Part shown: one piece after another, positions 42,802-51,114 of the stretch | Position numbering within the stretch: position 1 is the stretch's first letter | How the letters are laid out: every line of letters begins with the position of its first letter | Assembly: GCA_038227995.1 (NCBI GenBank) | Contig: JBBRPP010000007.1 | Span: 114,425 to 178,424, forward strand | Source of the DNA: WLMZ01 sp038227995 | GTDB lineage: Bacteria; Actinomycetota; Acidimicrobiia; Acidimicrobiales; Ilumatobacteraceae | Length of the DNA stretch: 64,000 nucleotides | Direction: 5' to 3' | The notes under the pieces: generated by a model | The model's input: only the letters and a program-made list of their open reading frames with translations | Databases searched by the model: none | What the model was told of the DNA's origin: nothing | Program-made: the position numbers and the translations under genes

Positions 42802-43353
42802 TTAGCGGATCAATGTGTCAGCTTCGTGACCACCTTCGACAAGATGCAGCACACCGTCGACGACATCGATGACGGTGATCGAGCAGTTGTCGAGGCTGCG
42901 GATCACGACGGCATCCGAATCCGTCGCCGCCCCGATCGCGGCATTGATCGCGACGAAGTGGCTGGCGATCACGGTGTCGACGGTGCACGATGCGACGAAT
43001 CTGCCAACGCCATCACGGAAGTCGGTATAGCGACTTCCCAACTGCGTCCAGGTGCCTGCCATCGCCGTTCTCAGCCATTCGATGCGTTGCCCCATCGGGA
43101 TTCCCTCCGGCGACGGGATCTCGGCCACGGCGGGTTCGATCGACGCCGCAGTACCCCACCGTGCGCTCAGGAACGACGCCGTTTCCTGGCATCGCTGCAG
43201 TGGGCTGGCGACGAGTGCGAATGGTCCCAACGGACCGAGTTGATCCGCCATCTTGGTCGCTTGATGACGGCCGAGATCGTCGAGGCCCGGATCCGGATCG
43301 GTGTCCCAGCCGGCTGCTGCTCGGCCGTGCCGCACGAGATAGACGCGAGCCAT
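42802..43353 (-). CDS. Histidine phosphatase family protein
   Basis: A 183-residue member of the phosphoglycerate-mutase-like superfamily. The catalytic motif LVRHGRA (His9 phosphorylated) starts the protein. The second arginine is in ASPLQRC and the second His in VIASHFVAINA. The substrate cannot be assigned: the superfamily includes mutases, phosphatases and SixA-type proteins. It lies three bases downstream of the PIG-L gene and precedes the lipoprotein gene, all leftward. Confidence 0.87.
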   Translation of the reverse strand: MARVYLVRHGRAAAGWDTDPDPGLDDLGRHQATKMADQLGPLGPFALVASPLQRCQETASFLSARWGTAASIEPAVAEIPSPEGIPMGQRIEWLRTAMAGTWTQLGSRYTDFRDGVGRFVASCTVDTVIASHFVAINAAIGAATDSDAVVIRSLDNCSITVIDVVDGVLHLVEGGHEADTLIR

Positions 43354-43356
43354 GGC

Positions 43357-44166
43357 CTACTCGAACAACCAGCCGGTGCGCACGCCCGGCACGACACCAC
43401 GCTTGATGAACCACTCGGTCCCGAAGGCTGCAGAAAAGACCTCGTCGGGCATCTGCAGAAAGAAGCTGCTGTCGGTGATCTGGCTCGCATGGCAACGCAT
43501 GCTGTCGCGCTTCACCCTGACGTAGTCGGTGACGTCGACGGCGTGCGTCAACTCGTCCTCCGGCGTTCCGAACGGGTTGCCATCATCGGCGGGGCCGGAC
43601 GGGTCGAACTCGTCGTCTTCGGATGCGGTGCCGGCAGCGATCGCCATCTCGCGCTGGGCCCGCATGGCCCGGATCGCCGAATCGCGGTTCATCGTGGCCT
43701 CGAAGACGGCCGGGGTTGCAGCCAGTTCTCCGGCACGCGCTCCGACCTCGTACACCTTGACGTGATCGGGGTGGCCGTAGACGCCATGCCAGTCGTAGGT
43801 CGTGAGGACATCGGCGTTCTCTTCACGCAGGATCGATGCCAGCCGCTCGGCCGCCTCGTCGAGATCTGCCTGATGGAACGACTCCGGATCCGCGTTCTGC
43901 GGCCAGCCGGTCATTCCGCTGTCCTTGTACCCGAGCCACGCAACGCGATGCACACCGAGGACGTCAGCAGATCGTTGCACCTCGACGCGTCGACGATCGA
44001 CCAACGTCTCGCCCTCGGCGAGATCGTCGGGGACCTCGCCGAAGTCGCCATTCGTCGCGACGACGAGCACCACGCGGTGGCCTTCCGCCGCGGCCCGGGC
44101 GATGCTGCCGCCGGTCGAGATGCATTCATCGTCGGGATGCGCGTGGAAACACACGAGTGTGCCCAT
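43357..44166 (-). CDS. PIG-L/LmbE-family deacetylase
   Basis: A 269-residue zinc hydrolase. The motif AHPDDE (residues 9-14) and GHPDH (131-135) supply the zinc ligands expected for N-acetylglucosaminyl deacetylases and mycothiol-conjugate amidases. Similarity to MshB/Mca-type enzymes suggests action on a GlcNAc-inositol or mycothiol-related amide, but specificity is inferred. ATG 44166 follows GGAGG at good spacing. The downstream phosphatase is three bases away, so the two are co-transcribed. Confidence 0.85.
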   Translation of the reverse strand: MGTLVCFHAHPDDECISTGGSIARAAAEGHRVVLVVATNGDFGEVPDDLAEGETLVDRRRVEVQRSADVLGVHRVAWLGYKDSGMTGWPQNADPESFHQADLDEAAERLASILREENADVLTTYDWHGVYGHPDHVKVYEVGARAGELAATPAVFEATMNRDSAIRAMRAQREMAIAAGTASEDDEFDPSGPADDGNPFGTPEDELTHAVDVTDYVRVKRDSMRCHASQITDSSFFLQMPDEVFSAAFGTEWFIKRGVVPGVRTGWLFE

Positions 44167-44240
44167 GTGTGACCTCCTTCGTCAGTGGGTCGAAGCCCGG
44201 ATGGCGGGCTGTCGTCGAGGCGCCGACTGTACCGAACTCG

Positions 44241-45386
44241 TCACTTCACCGCGCCGGACTCGAACAACGAGTTGATCTGGATCGGGTCGAATCCCCAGTC
44301 AGCCAGGACCTCGCGGGTGTGCTCGCCGACGCGGGCGGGAGGGAGCACGATCAGCGGTTGGGTGCGACTGAAGCGCGGCGCCGGCGCCGGTTGGGTCACA
44401 CCGTTGAACTCGATGAACGTCTCGCGTTCGCGGTTGTGCGGATGCTCGGCCGCCTCACTCATGGTCAGCACGGGAGCGAAGCACACATCGGTGTGTTCCA
44501 TCAGCGCGCACCATTCGTCGCGGTTCTTCGTCGCGAAGATCTCGGTGAGGCGGGCCTTGAGGTGCGGCCAATTGGCCGTGTCGTGCTGCTTGAGGAACTC
44601 GTCGTCGGTGTCGAGACCGGTGAGACGCAGCAGTTCGGCGTAGAACTGCGGCTCGATCGATCCGACAGAGATGAACTGGCCGTCGCTGCACTTGTAGACG
44701 TCGTAGAAATGCGCACCGGTGTCGAGCAGATTGGTGCCTGGCGCATTCTCGTTGAACGCGCCCATCGCCTTGAAGCCCCAGAACATGCTCATCAACGTCG
44801 CTGCGCCGTCGACCATTGCCGCATCGACGACTTGGCCCTTGCCGCTGCGTTGGGCTTCCAGGAGGGCGCACACCACACCGAACGCGAGGAACATGCCACC
44901 ACCACCGAAGTCGCCGACCATGTTCAGCGGCGGCACCGGCGCTTCACCGGCTCGGGCGAAGTGGGCCAGTGATCCGGCCAGCGAGATGTAGTTGATGTCG
45001 TGACCCGCAGCGAGCGCGTAGGGACCGTCCTGTCCCCATCCGGTCATCCGTCCGAACACCAGCTTCGGATTGCGGTCGAGGCACGCCTCGGGGCCGACGC
45101 CGAGTCGCTCCATCACGCCCGGCCGGAAGCCCTCGATCAGGGCGTCGGCGTTCTCGATCAATCGCATCAACGCATCGACGCCCTCGACCGACTTGAGGTC
45201 GATCGCGATGTTGCGCCGGTTGCGCTGCAAGATGTCGTTGTTGGGGCCGGCACCCGCGCGCACCGCCTGCGTGCGTTCGACGCGGATGATCTCCGCACCC
45301 ATGTCGCTGAGCATCATGGCTGCGAACGGGCCGGGGCCGATACCGGCGATCTCGATGACGCGGTAGCCACTCAGTGGACCTGACAT
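44241..45386 (-). CDS. mcr: Alpha-methylacyl-CoA racemase
   Basis: A 381-residue class III CoA-transferase-fold racemase. The residues aligning with the mycobacterial MCR catalytic set are present: His129 and Asp130 (AAGHDINYISLAG), Asp159 (VGDFGGGG) and Glu245 (VGSIEPQFYA). It epimerises 2-methylacyl-CoAs so that branched chains enter beta-oxidation. An N-terminal IEIAGIGPGPFAAMML segment matches the family. It lies in a leftward block with an alpha/beta hydrolase upstream and an acyl-CoA ligase further downstream. Confidence 0.93.
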   Translation of the reverse strand: MSGPLSGYRVIEIAGIGPGPFAAMMLSDMGAEIIRVERTQAVRAGAGPNNDILQRNRRNIAIDLKSVEGVDALMRLIENADALIEGFRPGVMERLGVGPEACLDRNPKLVFGRMTGWGQDGPYALAAGHDINYISLAGSLAHFARAGEAPVPPLNMVGDFGGGGMFLAFGVVCALLEAQRSGKGQVVDAAMVDGAATLMSMFWGFKAMGAFNENAPGTNLLDTGAHFYDVYKCSDGQFISVGSIEPQFYAELLRLTGLDTDDEFLKQHDTANWPHLKARLTEIFATKNRDEWCALMEHTDVCFAPVLTMSEAAEHPHNRERETFIEFNGVTQPAPAPRFSRTQPLIVLPPARVGEHTREVLADWGFDPIQINSLFESGAVK

Positions 45387-45414
45387 GTGAACTCCTGAGG
45401 GGGTGGCTGACGGA

Positions 45415-46350
45415 TCAGCGGTTGGTGTGGGAGATGACGGCGTCGACGAACGCGGGCCACAGCGGCTCGGGCAGATCGTGACCCATGTCGCTCATGAACA
45501 ACAGGTTCGAGCCGGGGATCAACTCCGCGGTGCGAAAGCCACCGGCCGGTGGGATCAGCGTGTCGTCGCGACCGTGGATGACAAGCGTCGGCACGTCAAG
45601 ATTCGGGAGGTCGGCCGAGCGCCGACCGCTGGCATAGATCGCTGCGAGCTGACGGGGTCCACCTTCGGGATAGAAGCTGCGATCGAAGTCGCGTGCGTTC
45701 TGTTCGCGCATCTCGGCCGCATCGAAGTACTTCTTCGAATGCCACACCTGGGCCGCCATCGAGTGCTCGAGGTAGGCCTCACGTTCGGTCGGTGGCGGTG
45801 ACAGCAGGGCCTCCGCTGCCTCGGGTGTCGGCTGGCTGACCTCAGGGTCACCAGGCGACGACATCACCGACACGAGGGTCCGGGTGCGAGCTGTGTGGCG
45901 CAACGCGAATGTCTGCGCGATCATCCCGCCCATCGAAGCACCGAGGATGTGGGCCGAGTCGATGCCGAGATGGTCGAGCAGACCGGCCGCGTCGTCGGCC
46001 ATGTCGCTGAGCGTGTACGGAACGGCCGGAACATCCTCGGGACGATCGGCGAGGGCGGCCAGCATGACTGCGCCGAGGTCGACTTCGGCGCCGTCGAGCT
46101 TCGTGCTGAGCCCGCAGTCGCGGTTGTCGAAGCGGATGACGTATCGGCCACGGTCGGCCAGCATCTGACACAACCCGTCGGGCCACAGGGTCATCTGGGC
46201 GGTGAAGCCCATGATCATCAACAACGGCGGATCGGTGGGCGAACCGATTGTCTCGTATTCGAGCTCGATCTTGCCGCAGATCCCGCCGTCGTGGCCGGCC
46301 GTTGCAGATGCCGTGGACGGGGCGAAGGTGTTGACAACGGCGCGAGGCAT
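45415..46350 (-). CDS. Alpha/beta hydrolase
   Basis: A 311-residue serine hydrolase. The nucleophile elbow is GASMGG, the acid is likely in HGRDDTLIP and the histidine in MGHDLPEPL. The oxyanion loop LMIMGFTAQMTLWP is present. Close relatives include aclacinomycin-methylesterase-like and esterase proteins; the substrate is unknown. ATG 46350 (MPRAVVNT) is preferred; GTG 46389 is an alternative with no better ribosome site. It is divergent from the LLM oxidoreductase gene and starts the leftward block that includes the racemase. Confidence 0.83.
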   Translation of the reverse strand: MPRAVVNTFAPSTASATAGHDGGICGKIELEYETIGSPTDPPLLMIMGFTAQMTLWPDGLCQMLADRGRYVIRFDNRDCGLSTKLDGAEVDLGAVMLAALADRPEDVPAVPYTLSDMADDAAGLLDHLGIDSAHILGASMGGMIAQTFALRHTARTRTLVSVMSSPGDPEVSQPTPEAAEALLSPPPTEREAYLEHSMAAQVWHSKKYFDAAEMREQNARDFDRSFYPEGGPRQLAAIYASGRRSADLPNLDVPTLVIHGRDDTLIPPAGGFRTAELIPGSNLLFMSDMGHDLPEPLWPAFVDAVISHTNR

Positions 46351-46412
46351 TCCGTGAGTCTCGTTGGACAGCGGCTCGTCGGTCAACACGGAGGAGCGAT
46401 ACGGTTTCGGCC

Positions 46413-47312
46413 ATGACGGTCTTCGGTGTGCACACCGGTCTGCAACGCATCAGCAGCGACGATCTACGCGCATCATGGCGACGAATCGAAGCGCTCGGTT
46501 ACGGATGGATCTCCATCTGGGACCACTTCTACGGCGCGACCGGAAAGCCCGACGACGCCGAATGCCTCGAGGCGGTTGCCATGCACGCCGCACTCGCCTG
46601 CGAGACGTCACGCGTCACCATCGGCTCACTCGTGTACTCGATCGGGTATCGCCACCCGGCCGTGCTCGCGAAGGCGATCACCACCATCGATCAATTGTCG
46701 GGTGGACGGGCCGCGATGGGAATCGGGGCCGGTTGGGCCGAGGTCGAGTACAAGGCGTACGGCATCCCGTATCCCGAGGTCAAGGTTCGGATGGACCAAC
46801 TGGAGGAAGGCATCCAGGTCCTGCGCCGACTTCTCCACGACGACGTGTCGTCATTCGACGGTCAGTACTTCAGCCTCGCCGAAGCCCGCAACGAGCCGCG
46901 GCCTGTTCAGCCCAAGTTACCGATCTGGATCGGCGGCGGTGGCGAGAAGCGCACGCTGAAGATCGCCGCTCGCTACGCCGACGGCTGGAACGTACCGTTC
47001 TCGTCGCCCGAGGAATTCGCCCGCAAGCGTGGCGTTCTCGCCGACCATTGCGAGACCGTCGGCCGTGATCCGGCAGAGATCAAGTGTGCGATCAACGCCG
47101 GCCTGGCGTGGACCGAAGAGAGCCTGCAGGCTCAATTCGGACACCTCACCAACACCGTGCGCAACGGCTGCCTGACGGGCAGCGACGAACAGGTCCTCGA
47201 CCGCATCGGACAGTACATCGACGCCGGCGCCGACCAAGTCAACATCGCGCTCCGCGCGCCGTTCGACATGGACGCCATCGAGCGCCTCAGCGTTGCCCTG
47301 AAGCTGGCATGA
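46413..47312 (+). CDS. LLM-class (F420-type) flavin-dependent oxidoreductase
   Basis: A 299-residue TIM-barrel oxidoreductase of the luciferase-like family; the best fit is the F420-dependent subgroup common in actinobacteria (WISIWDHFYGATG, RVTIGSLVYSIGYRHPAVLA, AMGIGAGWAEVEYKAYG, IWIGGGGEKRTLKI). The substrate is unknown. It is the first gene of a four-gene rightward unit; the galactokinase start overlaps its stop by four bases (ATGA), so the two are translationally coupled. It is divergent from the hydrolase gene across about 60 bp. Confidence 0.88.
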   Translation: MTVFGVHTGLQRISSDDLRASWRRIEALGYGWISIWDHFYGATGKPDDAECLEAVAMHAALACETSRVTIGSLVYSIGYRHPAVLAKAITTIDQLSGGRAAMGIGAGWAEVEYKAYGIPYPEVKVRMDQLEEGIQVLRRLLHDDVSSFDGQYFSLAEARNEPRPVQPKLPIWIGGGGEKRTLKIAARYADGWNVPFSSPEEFARKRGVLADHCETVGRDPAEIKCAINAGLAWTEESLQAQFGHLTNTVRNGCLTGSDEQVLDRIGQYIDAGADQVNIALRAPFDMDAIERLSVALKLA

Positions 47313-48325
47313 GCGCAACCTTTTGCGCACGCGCCCCGGGCCGGGTGAACCTCATCGGCGACCACACCGACTACACCGGCGGCCTCGTCCTGCCGATGAC
47401 CATCGACCGGTGGACGGTCATCACCGGCCGACGTCGCGACGGCGACATCCAACTCGTCTCTGCGACGGAACCGCTGCCGCTGTCGATCGCGCTCCCGGTC
47501 GACGACCCGGCCGTGGTCCAGCCCAGCTGGGGTCGCTACGTTGCCGGCGTCGCCGCGGAGTTGGGCAACACTGTTCGATCGATCGAGGGCCGGATCACGA
47601 CCGACATCCCTGTTGGCGCCGGCCTGTCGAGCAGCGCCGCGCTCGAACTCGCCACCGCCCTTGCGCTCGGTTTCGACGGAACACCGGTCGAGTTGGCCCA
47701 ACTCGGCCGCCGTGCCGAACATCGCGCCAGCGGCGTCCCGTGCGGCATCATGGACCAGCTGTGCATCGCGGCAGGCGTCGCGGATCACGCGCTGCTCATC
47801 GACTGCGAGACGCTCACGGTCCAGCCCATTGCGCTGCCCGACGACGTGACCGTCGTGGTTCAGTTCGTCGAGCACCGCACGCTCGTCGGCAGTGAATATG
47901 CCGACCGGGTCGATCAATGCGCGGCTGCAGAGGCCGCGATCGGGCTCTTACGCCTCGCGGGGCTCGCCGACGTCGAGCGCATCAGTGATGCCACGATTCG
48001 ACGCCGAGCTCGCCATGTCGTGACCGAGAACCAACGCGTGCGCGACTTCGTCGCTGCGATTGCGCGTCGGGATCTCGCCGAGGCCGGACGGCTGATGATC
48101 GAGAGCCACAACAGCTTGGCAACCGACTTCGAGACGAGCACGCCGACGATGGACCGCGCCGTGGCGGAACTCGTCGCGACGCCCGGCGTGTACGGTGCGC
48201 GGATGACGGGTGGCGGCTTCGGTGGGTGCGTCGTCGCGTTGACCGAGCCGGGTGTTCACACCGACGGATGGGTCGTGCGTGCCGTGGCTGGTGCGCACCT
48301 CGACCCGGTCGAGGTGCGGACATGA
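47309..48325 (+). CDS. galK: Galactokinase (GHMP family)
   Basis: A 338-residue GHMP kinase. The galactokinase signature is GRVNLIGDHTDYTGG at residues 11-25, where most galactokinases have GEHTDYNGG. The ATP loop is PVGAGLSSSAALE (101-113), the catalytic-base region is GIMDQ and the C-terminal GHMP motif is MTGGGFGGC. No galT, galE or galactose transporter is nearby. The start and stop both overlap neighbours by four bases. The signature changes and lack of gal partners mean another sugar could be the substrate. Confidence 0.87.
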   Translation: MSATFCARAPGRVNLIGDHTDYTGGLVLPMTIDRWTVITGRRRDGDIQLVSATEPLPLSIALPVDDPAVVQPSWGRYVAGVAAELGNTVRSIEGRITTDIPVGAGLSSSAALELATALALGFDGTPVELAQLGRRAEHRASGVPCGIMDQLCIAAGVADHALLIDCETLTVQPIALPDDVTVVVQFVEHRTLVGSEYADRVDQCAAAEAAIGLLRLAGLADVERISDATIRRRARHVVTENQRVRDFVAAIARRDLAEAGRLMIESHNSLATDFETSTPTMDRAVAELVATPGVYGARMTGGGFGGCVVALTEPGVHTDGWVVRAVAGAHLDPVEVRT

Positions 48326-49194
48326 GTCGCGTGGAACTCCTCGCCGACGGTCTCTACTTTGGCGAGGGCCCACGCTGGCACGACGGTCTGCTGTGGATCA
48401 GCGACTTCTACGACCATGCCGTGAAGACGATCTCCCTCGACGGTGAGGTCCGCGAGATCGTGGTCGTCCCCAACCAGCCCAGTGGCCTGGGTTGGCTGCC
48501 CGATGGCCGGCTGCTGGTCGTCTCGATGATCGACCGCCGGTTGATGCGCCTCGACCCGGACGGGCTCGTCGTTCACGCCGATCTGTCGTCGGTCGCGACC
48601 TTTCACTGCAACGACATGGTCGTCGACACCAGTGGTCGCGCGTATGTCGGCAACTTCGGCTTCGACCTCGATCATGCGTTCGCGACTCGTGGCGCGAAGT
48701 CGGTGTTCGCCGAGCACGACACCGCCGTCCTCGCCATGGTCGACCCCGATGGCAGCGTGCACGTCGCCTCCACCGACATGGAGTTCCCCAACGGTTGTGT
48801 GATCACGCCCGACGGCCTCACCATGATCATCGCCGAGACGATGGCAGCTCGCCTCACCGCGTTCGACATCGCCGCCGACGGGTCGTTGAACAACAGGCGC
48901 GTCTGGGCCCAACTTCCGCCACGCACCGCACCCGATGGCATCTGCCTCGATGCCGCGGGTCGAGTGTGGGTTGCGAATCCATCCGGCGCCAACTGCCTGC
49001 TCGTGTCCGACGGAGGCGAGATCATCGACACCGTCGATCTCGATCAGCCATGCTTGGCATGCGCGCTCGGTGGTGAAGATGGTCGGACCCTGTTCCTGGT
49101 CACCGCTGACTCGTCCACACACCAGGTGGCTTCGGCGTCACGTACCGGCAAGGTCTCGACCACTCGGGTCGATGTACCCGGAGCAGGTTGGTGA
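48322..49194 (+). CDS. SMP-30/gluconolactonase-family protein
   Basis: A 290-residue six-bladed propeller of the SMP-30/gluconolaconase/LRE family, expected to hydrolyse a sugar lactone using a divalent metal. Metal-ligand candidates are Glu in YFGEGPRWHDG, Asn in DMEFPNGCVITPDG and Asp in TAPDGICLDAAG. The start overlaps galK by four bases. Together with galK and the LLM oxidoreductase it suggests a small sugar-oxidation module, but the pathway is inferred. Confidence 0.86.
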   Translation: MSRVELLADGLYFGEGPRWHDGLLWISDFYDHAVKTISLDGEVREIVVVPNQPSGLGWLPDGRLLVVSMIDRRLMRLDPDGLVVHADLSSVATFHCNDMVVDTSGRAYVGNFGFDLDHAFATRGAKSVFAEHDTAVLAMVDPDGSVHVASTDMEFPNGCVITPDGLTMIIAETMAARLTAFDIAADGSLNNRRVWAQLPPRTAPDGICLDAAGRVWVANPSGANCLLVSDGGEIIDTVDLDQPCLACALGGEDGRTLFLVTADSSTHQVASASRTGKVSTTRVDVPGAGW

Positions 49195-49200
49195 GCGGGC

Positions 49201-49578
49201 ATGGCCATCGTCCTGCACCTCATTCCAGCTGCTGATTGGGACGGACTCGCACCCGGTGCTGCCGTCACGAACCCGTCGCTGTCGTCGGAGGGGTTCATCC
49301 ACTGCACCGACGACGCGTCCGTGCTGACGAAGGTCGCGAACGCGTTCTACCGTTCGGTTCCGGGCGAGTTCCTCGTGCTTCATGTCGACACCGATCACCT
49401 GACGAGTGAATGCATCTGGGAGGACCCGGCGCACATGGGCAACGACGCTCCCCCGTTCGCGCCACAATTCCCGCACATCTACGGCCCGATCGATCGCGCC
49501 GCAGTTGTGGCTTGGCAATCCGTTGTGCGTGATGTCGATGGAAGCTTCACCGGCTACGGCCCAATCCACGACATCTGA
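49201..49578 (+). CDS. DUF952 family protein
   Basis: A 125-residue soluble protein with the DUF952 pattern: LHLIPAADWDG at the start, SLSSEGFIHCTDD, then LVLHVDTDHL, and FPHIYGPIDRAAV near the end. The family is widespread and uncharacterised, and sometimes fused to enzymes. It lies six bases after the SMP-30 gene and is probably the last gene of this transcript. A strong 18-bp hairpin follows its stop. Confidence 0.9.
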   Translation: MAIVLHLIPAADWDGLAPGAAVTNPSLSSEGFIHCTDDASVLTKVANAFYRSVPGEFLVLHVDTDHLTSECIWEDPAHMGNDAPPFAPQFPHIYGPIDRAAVVAWQSVVRDVDGSFTGYGPIHDI

Positions 49579-49669
49579 CCCGTCCGCTGCGCGTTCTGGG
49601 CACGTTTCGATCGCGTCGCGCCTGGTGAAGCGCGACCGAAGTTACCCAGAAAGTCCGGTCCGTGACGAA

Positions 49670-49716
49670 GACCGCGCCGGGTTCGCCTCTCTCAGCCAGG
49701 CGAACCCGGCGCGGTC
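49670..49716. terminator. Perfect 18-bp inverted repeat between convergent genes
   Basis: GACCGCGCCGGGTTCGCC (49670-49687) and GGCGAACCCGGCGCGGTC (49699-49716) are exact complements with an 11-base spacer, extended by one inner T-A pair. It lies in the 173-bp gap between the convergent DUF952 and BtuF-like genes. It lacks a T-tract but would form an extremely stable RNA hairpin, the probable terminator for both genes. Confidence 0.75.
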
Positions 49717-49751
49717 CGTCAAGTCGACGGGGGCGGCGCACGTCCCGAGGG

Positions 49752-50441
49752 CTACGGGACGAACCCGGCTGCGAGACGCCGCTGCGCTGCCGGCGTGCGA
49801 GTGCCCCACCAGAAGAGGTCCTGACCGTCGACGAGGTGGACCTCGGCATCCGGCAGTGCTCCAGCGACCTCGGCGATGTGGCGAGCCGCGAATGGGTACG
49901 GCTCGCTCGGCAGCAGGACGAGCTGCGGCGACGTCGACGCCGCATCGTCCAGCGTGATCGTCGGGTACACGGCGACATCGTCTGCGAAGACGTTGGTGAT
50001 CCCGATCGACGCCAGCAACGACGATGCATACGTCAGCCGGTTGATCGTCATCCACGGTCGGCGCCAGATCGGCACGAACGCGGTCCGCACCCGACCCGCA
50101 CCGGCAGCATCGAGAGCGAAGTCGGCCGGCAGAGCATCGACACCCAGACGCACAGCCACCGACGCGATCATCGGGCCGACGTCGTCAACCGACGCAACGT
50201 GGGTCGCGAAGACGTCGAGCCCTGCAGCGCGCAGCGCATCGGCATCCCCGCGCCGGTTCTCTTCGCGATCGACGAACACGATGTCGGGGCGGAGCGCGAT
50301 GATCTCGTCGATCGACGGATCCTTGGTGCCGCCAACGTGGGCGATCGAGGGCTGCTCACAGAAGCGTGTGCACGCGATCGGTGTGACCCCGAGAGCGATC
50401 AGTGTTTCGGTCAGCGACGGAACGAGGCTGACGACCCGCAC
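49752..50441 (-). CDS. Helical-backbone metal-receptor (BtuF-like) protein without signal peptide
   Basis: A 229-residue protein with the cobalamin/iron-receptor fold: VRVVSLVPSLTETLIALG at the start, HVGGTKDPSIDEIIALRPDI and PWMTINRLTYASSLLASIG. It begins at GTG 50441, one base after the stop of the PH-SHOCT gene. Unlike periplasmic BtuF it has no signal peptide or lipobox, so it is probably cytoplasmic or co-exported with a partner. No BtuC/BtuD genes are near. A role in corrinoid or metal binding is inferred from family only. Confidence 0.8.
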   Translation of the reverse strand: MRVVSLVPSLTETLIALGVTPIACTRFCEQPSIAHVGGTKDPSIDEIIALRPDIVFVDREENRRGDADALRAAGLDVFATHVASVDDVGPMIASVAVRLGVDALPADFALDAAGAGRVRTAFVPIWRRPWMTINRLTYASSLLASIGITNVFADDVAVYPTITLDDAASTSPQLVLLPSEPYPFAARHIAEVAGALPDAEVHLVDGQDLFWWGTRTPAAQRRLAAGFVP

Positions 50442-50442
50442 A

Positions 50443-51072
50443 TCAGCCGCCCAGCAGACGAGCCTTCTGCGCGTCGAACTCTGGCTGGGTGATCGACCCG
50501 CGCTGCAGCAGTCCCTCGAGCTTCTCGAGCTGACCGGCGACATCGAGCGGCGCAGGGGACGGTGAAGCCGAGTATGCGCCGCGAGCCTTGTTCTTGGCCT
50601 CGACCTGAGAGTGGATCAGGTTCTGCACGTTCTGCGGCTTACGGACATCGGTGAAGCGCTGCTGCCCGTCGTCGCCGCCGGACTCGATCAGCAGATCGCC
50701 GGCACCCAAGATGCGTTCGAAGAAGCTCTGGTTGAAGTTGACGTTGTTGACGCGGTCGAGCGGGATCTCGATGCCGTGCTTGGCGAACACGCCCTGGCGA
50801 AAGATCACACGGTCGCTGGTGATCACGAAGTTGGTGGTGACCCACTTCAGATAGCGCCCGATCGTCCACACTGCGGACAACACGATTGCGGCGAGAGCGA
50901 CGTAGCCGAGGTACTTGCGGGTGTTGCCTGCGTCGAGACCGACCCTGATCGCAATGCCCGCGATGACGCTGAGCAACAGGGCCCCGGCGGCCTCGGAGAA
51001 GAACCACCAGTGCGGGTGCAAGTCGAGCGCAACCGTCTCGTCCGGGTTCAGGTTCTTCTTGGGGTACGGCAT
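50443..51072 (-). CDS. PH domain (bPH2) membrane protein with C-terminal SHOCT domain
   Basis: A 209-residue membrane protein. Two helices (AAGALLLSVIAGIAIRVGL and YVALAAIVLSAVWTIGRYL) precede a bacterial PH-like domain (FVITSDRVIFRQGVFAKHGI, EIPLDRVNNVNFNQSFFERI). The C-terminal SHOCT segment reads QLEKLEGLLQRGSITQPEFD then AQKARLLGG. SHOCT domains often mediate assembly. ATG 51072 (MPYPKKNLNPDE) is preferred; GTG upstream is possible. It is divergent from the helicase and coupled to the BtuF-like gene by one base. Confidence 0.82.
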   Translation of the reverse strand: MPYPKKNLNPDETVALDLHPHWWFFSEAAGALLLSVIAGIAIRVGLDAGNTRKYLGYVALAAIVLSAVWTIGRYLKWVTTNFVITSDRVIFRQGVFAKHGIEIPLDRVNNVNFNQSFFERILGAGDLLIESGGDDGQQRFTDVRKPQNVQNLIHSQVEAKNKARGAYSASPSPAPLDVAGQLEKLEGLLQRGSITQPEFDAQKARLLGG

Positions 51073-51114
51073 GTGGGTCACTATACGCGGCGCGCAAACA
51101 CAAATCGGCGACGT

